DNA from: an uncultured Lentisphaeria bacterium
GTDB lineage: Bacteria; Verrucomicrobiota; Lentisphaeria; JABSQK01; CAJWLW01
Direction: 5' to 3'
DNA: 11,230 bases
NCBI GenBank assembly: GCA_913042885.1
Contig: CAJWLW010000143.1
Span: 1 to 11,230, forward strand
A program made the translations under genes and the position numbers. Each line of letters begins with the position of its first letter. The first letter of the stretch is position 1. The notes below the pieces were generated by a model. The model saw nothing but the letters and a program-made list of their open reading frames with translations, was not told the DNA's origin and made no database searches. Below are positions 6,391 to 11,230 of this stretch, piece after piece.

Positions 6391-7514
6391 TGGTCGAAGT
6401 CGGCGATGAGGTCATCGACGTGTTCGATGCCGACGGAGAAGCGGATGAGCCCGTCTCGAATGCCGACCGTTTCCCGCTGTTCCCGGGGAATGGAGGCATG
6501 CGACATGGTGGGCGGGTGGCTGACCAGTGATTCGATGCCCCCCAGGCTCTCGGCCAAAGCGAATACTTTGAAGCGCGACAGCAGCCGCTGCGTCTGCTCC
6601 AGCGACAAGTCGAATTCCGCCGCCACCATACCGGAGCCGCCGCTCATCTGGCGGCAGGCCAGTTCGTGATGCGGATGCGAGGGCAGATGCGGATAGCGCA
6701 CAAAAGCCGTTGACGGATGCTGCTCGAGGTAGTGCGCAAAAGCGAGAGCGTTGTCGGCGTGCTTCTGCATGCGCACGGCCAGGGTCTTGACGCCGCGCGA
6801 GATCAACCAGGCATCGAAAGGCGAAGGGTTCAGGCCGATTGCTTTCTGGGCGAAAACCATTTTCTCATGCCAGGCGCTGTCGCGGCATAGCACCACTCCG
6901 CCGAGACAATCAGAGTGGCCGTTGATGTATTTGGTCGTGCTCGACAACGAGATGTCGGCGCCGAGCGCCAGGGGTTTCTGAAAGTACGGCGAAGCAAATG
7001 TATTGTCGACCACGAGGGCGGCTCCGGCGCTGTGGGCTTCATCAGCGATCGTCTGGATGTCGAGGATTTTAAGCAGCGGATTGGTCGGCGATTCTATCCA
7101 CACGAGTTGTGGCGATCTGTTCCTGATCCTGTCGAAGTTGGCGGGATCGGTGAGGTCACAGTACTCGATTTTGACGCCGAACTTGGCGAACACCTCGTCG
7201 TAGATCCGGAATGTGCAGCCGTAGATGTTTTCCTCGGCGATGACCAGGTCGCCGGTCGACAGTGTCGAGATGACCGCAGTGATTGCAGACATGCCGGTGG
7301 CGAAGACGGTGGCGTGCTCTGCGCCCTCGAGCGCGCAGAGCGTCTGCTCGAGGTTGGTGAAATTCGGATTGCCGGAACGTGTGTAGTCGTAGCCCCGCGT
7401 CTCGCCGGGCCCCAGCTGGGCATATGTTGACGTCGCGTAGATCGGCGGGATGATCGCGCCGGTGGCCGGCTCGGGACTCTGCCCCACATGGATGGCTGCA
7501 GTTTCAAAGTTCAT
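6378..7514 (-). CDS. PLP-dependent trans-sulfuration enzyme (cystathionine gamma-synthase or gamma-lyase)
   Basis: This is a member of the Cys/Met metabolism PLP enzyme family. It acts either in methionine synthesis (O-acylhomoserine plus cysteine to cystathionine) or in breaking cystathionine to cysteine. The 378 residues include Y44 and R46 in GYDYTRSGNP (the tyrosine and phosphate-binding arginine from the neighbouring subunit), TGMSAI (73-78), ESPTNPLLKILDI (141-153), D170 in VVDNTFASPYFQ, and PLP lysine K195 in SSTTKYINGHSD. The C-terminus has AESLGGIESLVSHP and IRFSVGIEHVDDLI. Similarity to E. coli MetB is clear along the whole length, but gamma-lyases share these motifs, so I leave the symbol open. 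I chose the ATG at 7512-7514 because MNFETAAIHVG is the family's normal beginning. The upstream ATG at 7601 would add 29 unlike residues and overlap dedA. The gene diverges from dedA and has no partner gene on its strand. Confidence 0.92.
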   Translation of the reverse strand: MNFETAAIHVGQSPEPATGAIIPPIYATSTYAQLGPGETRGYDYTRSGNPNFTNLEQTLCALEGAEHATVFATGMSAITAVISTLSTGDLVIAEENIYGCTFRIYDEVFAKFGVKIEYCDLTDPANFDRIRNRSPQLVWIESPTNPLLKILDIQTIADEAHSAGAALVVDNTFASPYFQKPLALGADISLSSTTKYINGHSDCLGGVVLCRDSAWHEKMVFAQKAIGLNPSPFDAWLISRGVKTLAVRMQKHADNALAFAHYLEQHPSTAFVRYPHLPSHPHHELACRQMSGGSGMVAAEFDLSLEQTQRLLSRFKVFALAESLGGIESLVSHPPTMSHASIPREQRETVGIRDGLIRFSVGIEHVDDLIADFDQALD

Positions 7515-7592
7515 AGGGATGCCGCTGTTAATTGGATTCTCCGTCACAGCCCGTACTTTACTCTGCTTTACCAACCCGCAACGCCCTTTGAA
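7515..7592. promoter_or_regulatory. Divergent promoter region with a 10-bp-phased direct repeat
   Basis: These 78 bp separate two divergent start codons, so both promoters should lie here or slightly inside the genes. CTTTAC occurs at 7556-7561 and again at 7566-7571, exactly 10 bp apart, which is one helical turn. Such phased repeats are typical binding sites for a regulator dimer lying on one DNA face. I find no strong -35/-10 pair on either strand (TAAAGT on the minus strand overlaps the repeat and is a weak -10). The repeat is seen; regulation is inferred. Confidence 0.35.
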
Positions 7593-8273
7593 ATGACTCA
7601 TTTATTGGCTGGACATCTTGAATCGTTTACGGAGCTCGCGCAAACTTGGGGACCGCTGCTGATCTTTTTTTTCATGATGATCGAAAGTTCGTTCATCCCG
7701 TTCCCCAGCGAGGTCGTGATGATTCCGGCCGGGTTCATGGCGGCGCGCCTGGAGTTGTTTCCGGGCACACCGATGGCGGCACTGGTCATTGCCATAGCCG
7801 CCGGTGTCGTGGGTTCACTGGCAGGGGCTTATATCAACTACTACCTCTCCATGAAGCTTGGGCGCAAGTTCCTGTACGCCTATGGCAAGTATTTTTTTCT
7901 GAAACCCGCGGCACTGGAACGGGCCGAGGAGATCTTCCGTGAATACGGCAACATGGCGACGTTCGTCTGCCGACTGCTGCCAGCGATCCGCCAGCTCATC
8001 TCGATTCCGGCCGGACTGTCGAAGATGCACTTCGGGCGATTCACCCTGTTCACCGGTCTTGGTGCGGGCATCTGGGTAATCGTGTTGGCGTGCATGGGGT
8101 ATTACTTCGGCAAGCAGACGACGGAGATGTCGTACGAGGAGCTGGTTGTCACCTGCAAACACCAGATCGGCGCCAATCTGCACTGGCTCGTGCTTGGTCT
8201 GGCAGTGCTTGCCGGCGTGTACGTATGGGTACACCGGAAGGTCATGCACCGCCGCTCACCCGAGCCGGTCTGA
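7593..8273 (+). CDS. DedA-family (VTT/SNARE-associated domain) inner-membrane protein
   Basis: DedA proteins are inner-membrane proteins linked to lipid carrier (undecaprenyl phosphate or phospholipid) flipping, membrane potential and envelope stress tolerance. The 226 residues show hydrophobic segments at about 21-36, 61-80, 150-172 and 196-213, plus re-entrant-type stretches. Family hallmarks are E31 in MMIESSFIPFPSEVVMIPAG (with E40), the glycine-rich GSLAGAYINYYLSMKLGRKF (74-93), and the arginine motif FVCRLLPAIRQLISIPAGLSKM (R127 and R133), whose acidic and arginine residues are required in E. coli YqjA/YghB. The frame is open further upstream to 7488, but residues before the ATG at 7593 overlap the divergent gene and look random. 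No clear Shine-Dalgarno site precedes the start. It is a single-gene unit ending before a strong terminator. A substrate cannot be named. Confidence 0.93.
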   Translation: MTHLLAGHLESFTELAQTWGPLLIFFFMMIESSFIPFPSEVVMIPAGFMAARLELFPGTPMAALVIAIAAGVVGSLAGAYINYYLSMKLGRKFLYAYGKYFFLKPAALERAEEIFREYGNMATFVCRLLPAIRQLISIPAGLSKMHFGRFTLFTGLGAGIWVIVLACMGYYFGKQTTEMSYEELVVTCKHQIGANLHWLVLGLAVLAGVYVWVHRKVMHRRSPEPV

Positions 8274-8333
8274 CGCCGGATTACCCGTGCGCACTGGGGA
8301 TGATTTGCCGTGGAGGTCCCACGCCCTGAGCAC

Positions 8334-8369
8334 AAAAAGCCCCGGCTGCCGAAGCAACCGGGGCTTTTT
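8334..8369. terminator. Bidirectional intrinsic terminator between dedA and rpsT
   Basis: AAAAAGCCCCGG (8334-8345) and CCGGGGCTTTTT (8358-8369) are perfect inverse complements, giving a 12-bp stem with a 12-base loop. The A-run and T-run on opposite sides make it work in both directions. It ends transcription of dedA, whose stop is 61 bp upstream on the plus strand, and of rpsT, which ends at 8391 on the minus strand. Confidence 0.92.
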
Positions 8370-8390
8370 CAAAGCGTCTGCGCGTTGCAC

Positions 8391-8660
8391 TCAGCCGTTC
8401 TTTGCCCTGGTCAGAGCGGCGGTCAGGCGGGCTTTCTTGCGGTTGGCGCGGTTCTTGTGAACGACGTTTGTCTTGATCGCCTTGTCGTACAAGGAGAACG
8501 TCTTGTTCAACAGTTGCTGCGCCTCGTCGAAATTACCTTCCTCAATCGCCTGGCGGAAGTTCTTTTCATAGGTCCAAAGCGACGACCTACGCGCCTTGTT
8601 GCGCATGCCTGATTTGACACTTGTGCGCATGCGCTTCAAAGTTGATTTATTCGTCGGCAT
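8391..8660 (-). CDS. rpsT: 30S ribosomal protein S20
   Basis: S20 is a primary 16S rRNA-binding protein of the small subunit, built as a helical bundle. The 89 residues have the usual length and the basic composition of the family. The first segment is NKSTLKRMRTSVKSGMRNKARRS (4-26), then a helix with YEKNFRQAIEEGNFDEAQQLLNKTFSLYDKAI, and the diagnostic NVVHKNRANRKKARLTAAL (65-83; family form G-IHKNKAARKKSRL). The N-terminus differs from the enteric ANIKSAKKRA form. It starts at ATG with AAGGA (8668-8672 on the plus strand as TCCTT) at a 7-base spacing, unlike E. coli rpsT, which uses TTG. It has its own promoter and terminator. murJ and ribF, frequent neighbours in Proteobacteria, are not adjacent here. 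Confidence 0.97.
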   Translation of the reverse strand: MPTNKSTLKRMRTSVKSGMRNKARRSSLWTYEKNFRQAIEEGNFDEAQQLLNKTFSLYDKAIKTNVVHKNRANRKKARLTAALTRAKNG

Positions 8661-8667
8661 GAGATTG

Positions 8668-8672
8668 TCCTT
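8668..8672 (-). promoter_or_regulatory. Ribosome binding site of rpsT
   Basis: AAGGA on the minus strand lies 7 bases before the rpsT ATG (8658-8660). It is one of the few strong Shine-Dalgarno sites in the window, as expected for a highly translated ribosomal protein gene. Confidence 0.75.
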
Positions 8673-8700
8673 GCTAAAACTACAAATGGGAAAGGCGGGT

Positions 8701-8728
8701 AAGTTAAACCGGAATCGGATGCAGTCAA
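8701..8728 (-). promoter_or_regulatory. Likely sigma-70 promoter of rpsT
   Basis: On the minus strand TTGACT (plus-strand AGTCAA, 8723-8728) matches five of six -35 positions. TAACTT (plus-strand AAGTTA, 8701-8706) follows after 16 bp as a weak -10. Transcription would start near 8694, giving a leader of about 30 nt before the rpsT ATG. The -35 is convincing; the -10 is poor. Confidence 0.45.
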
Positions 8729-8790
8729 GCGTCTACTGAAGAAAAGCTGGACCGTAATGCAGCCGCCATCCGGCTACGTCACCGGCGATT

Positions 8791-8845
8791 TTGTAACCAC
8801 CTAGCCCGCGGTTAGATTCTGTCACTGCGATTTACCAACTATACT
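8791..8845 (+). promoter_or_regulatory. Possible promoter elements for the oxidoreductase gene
   Basis: TTGTAA (8791-8796) with TAGATT (8813-8818) at 16-bp spacing is one candidate pair. TATACT at 8840-8845 is a better -10 (five of six) but has no recognisable -35. CTAGCC (8801-8806) can pair with GGTTAG (8810-8815) through one G-T wobble. Nothing else is evident in the rest of this gap, which is too short and too poor in structure for an RNA gene. Confidence 0.25.
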
Positions 8846-8860
8846 TCCGAGAACATTGCT

Positions 8861-9916
8861 ATGGCAAAGAAAAAAGTGCTGAAGCTCGCTTTCATCGGCG
8901 GCGGCGGCATCGCCCGGCAGCACGCCGACTATTTTTCGCGCTACGACGATGTCAACATCGCTGCTGTTGCCGACATCAGCGATGACTGCCTGAAGCACTG
9001 GAAAGACGCCCTCGAGGTACCTGGATATACCGCGTACCAGGAAATGCTGCAGGAGGTCAAGCCTGATCTGGTCAGTATCTGTACGCCGAATTTTCTGCAT
9101 TATAAGCCGTCACTCGACGCCATGAAGGCGGGCGCACATCTTTTCATCGAGAAACCGATGGCGATGAATTCGCGCGAGTGCCGGAACATCATCTCTCAGA
9201 GTCGCAAACTCAATCGCAAGATCTCGATCGGCTTCCAGCACCGCTTCGAGCCCCGCGTCCAATTCATCAGCCAGGCAATTGCCGAGGGCCGCTTCGGCAA
9301 TATTCTGCAGAGCCGCGTGTACTATCATCGGCGTCGGGGTTTCCCGAACTGGGGCGTGTTCGGCCAGAAAGCACAGCAAGGCGGTGGCTGCCTGATCGAC
9401 ATTGGGGTGCACGCCCTCGAAATGTGCTGGTATACTGTCGGCCGGCCACAACCTGTTGCGGTATCAGGCAATGTCTGGGCCCATATCGGCAACGATCCGA
9501 AAAAGGCGAAGAACGTTGCCTGCCAGTGGCCGGGCTGGGATACGGAGGCCTTCGATGTCGAGGATCTGGCGATCGGTCAGATTCGTTTCGGCGACGGTTC
9601 GATCATGACGCTCGAGTGCAGCTTTGCCATGCACCACGAGGAGGAGGGTATGAATTTCACCATCCGCGGTGAGAAGGCCGGTGCCCAGCTCGATCCTCTG
9701 AAGATCTATACCGACGACTATGGGCACATGGTCAATATCGAGCCGTCGTTCATCCCCGAAACTGACATCTGGGAAACCAAAATTCGCGGGGTTATCGATC
9801 ATATGCTGCACAACGGCCCCAACCTGGCTCCAGCCGAGGATGGGCTTGCCGTGCAGCAGATACTCGATGGCATTTATCGCTCGGCCCGCACCGGTCGCGA
9901 AGTCGCAGTGCGTTAG
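8861..9916 (+). CDS. Gfo/Idh/MocA-family NAD(P)-dependent oxidoreductase
   Basis: Members of this family oxidise or reduce sugars, inositols and related compounds using NAD(P). The 351-residue protein has an N-terminal Rossmann fold with KLAFIGGGGIARQHADYF (8-25; GGGGIA is the dinucleotide loop), VADISDD (36-42), the SICTPNFLHY stretch (72-81) and EKPMA (97-101), whose K98 is the usual catalytic lysine. The C-terminal alpha/beta domain begins with ISIGFQHRFEP (121-131) and contains GGGCLIDIGVHALEM (174-188), giving D180 and H184 of the family's D-x-x-x-H site. The C-terminal half (DVEDLAIGQIRFGDGSIMTLE) fits close relatives. No signal peptide is seen, so it is cytoplasmic. Substrate is not deducible. 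It is followed 53 bp downstream by a secreted beta-propeller gene in the same direction, probably as an operon. The ATG at 8861 has only a weak purine stretch upstream. Confidence 0.93.
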   Translation: MAKKKVLKLAFIGGGGIARQHADYFSRYDDVNIAAVADISDDCLKHWKDALEVPGYTAYQEMLQEVKPDLVSICTPNFLHYKPSLDAMKAGAHLFIEKPMAMNSRECRNIISQSRKLNRKISIGFQHRFEPRVQFISQAIAEGRFGNILQSRVYYHRRRGFPNWGVFGQKAQQGGGCLIDIGVHALEMCWYTVGRPQPVAVSGNVWAHIGNDPKKAKNVACQWPGWDTEAFDVEDLAIGQIRFGDGSIMTLECSFAMHHEEEGMNFTIRGEKAGAQLDPLKIYTDDYGHMVNIEPSFIPETDIWETKIRGVIDHMLHNGPNLAPAEDGLAVQQILDGIYRSARTGREVAVR

Positions 9917-9929
9917 ATCATTTCGGTGT

Positions 9930-9955
9930 GAGCGGCGGCCTCCCAACCGCGGCTC
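9930..9955 (+). other. Imperfect hairpin between the oxidoreductase and beta-propeller genes
   Basis: GAGCGGCGG (9930-9938) can pair with CCGCGGCTC (9947-9955) with one internal G-G mismatch and an 8-base loop. No T-run follows, so it is not an intrinsic terminator. It ends two bases before the ribosome binding site of the next gene and could protect the upstream mRNA end or moderate translation downstream. Only the pairing is seen. Confidence 0.35.
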
Positions 9956-9957
9956 TT

Positions 9958-9972
9958 GAGGAGCATGGCATG
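9958..9972 (+). promoter_or_regulatory. Ribosome binding site deciding the beta-propeller start
   Basis: GAGGAG at 9958-9963 lies 6 bases before ATG at 9970-9972. An ATG at 9965 is closer but reaches TGA after two codons, so 9970 is the real start. From there the protein begins with a proper signal peptide. Confidence 0.8.
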
Positions 9973-11230
9973 AAGGCACTTGCTGTTACAACGCTATTGT
10001 TGATTGCGAACTGCGCAATCGCGGCGCCCGATCCGCTTGCACAGTGGCCGCAATGGCGCGGGCCGCTGGCGACCGGTGAAGCGCCGCAAGCCAAGCCCCC
10101 GGTGTCCTGGGCCGAAGATCATAACGTTCGCTGGAAGACACCCCTGCCCGGTATCGGCGTGTCGACGCCAATCGTCTGGGACGACCGCATCATAGTCACG
10201 GCATCCGTACCGATCGGTGAGCGGTTGACTTCGCCCGGGCCGTCGCCCGGCGCACACGACAACATGGCAGCGCGCCATAAGCACGAGTTTCTCGTGATGG
10301 CAGTGAACCGCCGGGACGGTTCGGTGCTTTGGGATCGCCTCGCGGCAACCCAGCAACCGCACGAGACCACGCACCGGAGCAGCAGTTGGGCCTCTGCCAG
10401 CCCGGTGACCGACGGCGAGCACATCGTAGCATTTTTCGGTTCGGCAGGCGTTTGCGGCCTGACCATGGCCGGCGAGCTGCTGTGGCACAAAGACCTCGGC
10501 AACATGCGGACCAAGCACGGGCATGGCGAGGGTAGCTCACCGGCACTCTACGGTAACCGCGTCATCGTCAACTGGGATCACGAGGGCGATTCCTTCGTCG
10601 TTTGTCTGGACAAGCGGACCGGCGAAGAGCTGTGGCGGCGGGAACGCATCGAACCCACGTCGTGGTCAACGCCGATAGTTGTCGTGCATAAGGATCGGCT
10701 GCAGGCCATCGTCAGCGCGACCAACCGGGTCCGCGCCTACGATCTGGAGACCGGAGACGATATCTGGGCCTGCGGCGGATTGTCCGGCAACGTCGTCGCC
10801 TCTCCGGTCGCGGGCAATGGCTATGTCTATGCCGGCAGCAGCTACGAGCATCAGGCGATGCTCGGGATTCCCCTGGCCACCGCGAAGGGTGACATCACTG
10901 GCACGCGCGCCGTCGCCTGGCATCGGCGGGCCCAGACACCGTACGTCCCATCGCCGCTGCTGTACGGTGATGAGTTGTACTTCATCCGGCACATCCAGGG
11001 ATTTATCACCTGTCTCGATGCAAAAAGCGGGCGGACGCATTACGGTTCGGAGCGCTTGCCTGGGCTACGTCGAATTTATGCCTCGCCGGTCGGTGCTGCC
11101 GGCCGCGTTTACGTAATGGGACGCGGTGGGCTTACCTATGTGTTGAAGCGCGGTCCGAAATTTGAAGTACTCGCACGCAATCAACTTGAAGACGTGTTCT
11201 CGGCATCGCCGGTGCCCGTCGGCAACGAAC
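9970..11230 (+). CDS. Secreted PQQ-type beta-propeller repeat protein (3' end outside window)
   Basis: The frame runs open to the window edge, 420 codons without a stop. Residues 1-18 form a signal peptide (KALAVTTLLLIANCAIA, cut AIA|AP), so the protein is exported. N14-C15 does not make a lipobox. WPQWRGP (26-32) followed by VRWKTPLPGIGVSTPIVWDDRI is the start typical of PQQ-like/outer-membrane beta-propeller proteins. Blade repeats of the form (A/C)xDxxTGxxxW recur: VNRRDGSVLWDR, CLDKRTGEELWRRE, YDLETGDDIWACGG and CLDAKSGRTHYGSE. AGRVYVMGRGGLTYVLKRGPKFEVLA near the edge is typical of the last blades, so only a few dozen residues are probably missing. No residues identify a quinoprotein dehydrogenase active site, so a binding or scaffold role is as likely as catalysis. 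It follows a Gfo/Idh/MocA gene after 53 bp and has its own good ribosome binding site. Confidence 0.92.
   Translation, partial: MKALAVTTLLLIANCAIAAPDPLAQWPQWRGPLATGEAPQAKPPVSWAEDHNVRWKTPLPGIGVSTPIVWDDRIIVTASVPIGERLTSPGPSPGAHDNMAARHKHEFLVMAVNRRDGSVLWDRLAATQQPHETTHRSSSWASASPVTDGEHIVAFFGSAGVCGLTMAGELLWHKDLGNMRTKHGHGEGSSPALYGNRVIVNWDHEGDSFVVCLDKRTGEELWRRERIEPTSWSTPIVVVHKDRLQAIVSATNRVRAYDLETGDDIWACGGLSGNVVASPVAGNGYVYAGSSYEHQAMLGIPLATAKGDITGTRAVAWHRRAQTPYVPSPLLYGDELYFIRHIQGFITCLDAKSGRTHYGSERLPGLRRIYASPVGAAGRVYVMGRGGLTYVLKRGPKFEVLARNQLEDVFSASPVPVGNE

Noticed and set aside
7515..7601. Upstream ATG at 7601 as start of the trans-sulfuration gene
   Set aside because: It would add 29 residues unlike the family, overlap the dedA start and leave no room for divergent promoters.
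9970..10023. Lipoprotein signal (cysteine at residue 15) in the beta-propeller protein
   Set aside because: The residue before the cysteine is asparagine, which does not fit a lipobox; AIA|AP a few residues later is a normal signal peptidase I site.
9994..10524. Minus-strand open frame of 176 codons opposite the beta-propeller gene
   Set aside because: The plus-strand frame has a signal peptide, WPQWRGP and blade repeats. The minus frame has none.

Overview
The window is a GC-rich (roughly 60% by eye), densely coded stretch of bacterial chromosome. It holds eleven protein genes, two of them cut by the window ends, and no RNA gene, insertion sequence, phage gene or CRISPR array that I can see. 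The content is mainly housekeeping: proline, histidine and sulfur amino acid metabolism, DNA repair, Fe-S cluster assembly and ribosomal protein S20. The signal peptides and the secreted beta-propeller suggest a Gram-negative organism. The lineage cannot be fixed from this sequence. The proB/rpsT vicinity could fit a proteobacterium, while the Gfo/Idh/MocA enzyme plus 'WPQWRGP' beta-propeller pair is a style common in PVC-type bacteria (Planctomycetes and relatives).

Layout. Positions 1-640 hold the 3' end of glutamate 5-kinase (proB). Positions 641-818 are a short control region with a 10-bp palindrome beside a possible -10 box. Positions 819-1733 encode a fumarylacetoacetate hydrolase (FAH) family enzyme, apparently starting at TTG. 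Positions 1770-2936 encode a secreted protein of unknown family with a repeated PRPKPR motif. Positions 3024-6345 form a tight four-gene block, hisB-hisA-nfi-mrp, whose junctions are a 1-nt overlap, a 1-nt gap and an 8-nt overlap, so it is almost certainly one transcript. It joins two histidine biosynthesis steps to endonuclease V and an Fe-S carrier ATPase with an HCF101-like three-domain layout. hisH, which often sits between hisB and hisA, is absent.

A cystathionine gamma-synthase/lyase gene (6378-7514, minus strand) converges on mrp and ends in its own hairpin terminator. It diverges from a DedA-family membrane protein gene (7593-8273) across 78 bp that carry a 10-bp-phased direct repeat. 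dedA and rpsT (8391-8660, minus) converge on a strong bidirectional terminator. Positions 8661-8860 hold the divergent control region for rpsT and a Gfo/Idh/MocA oxidoreductase (8861-9916). That gene is followed 53 bp later by a secreted PQQ-type beta-propeller protein (9970 to the window end, incomplete), probably in the same operon.

I do not see an obvious new defence or mobile system. The best candidates for follow-up are the unknown secreted protein, the Mrp-DUF971 fusion in its his/nfi operon, and the oxidoreductase/beta-propeller pair.
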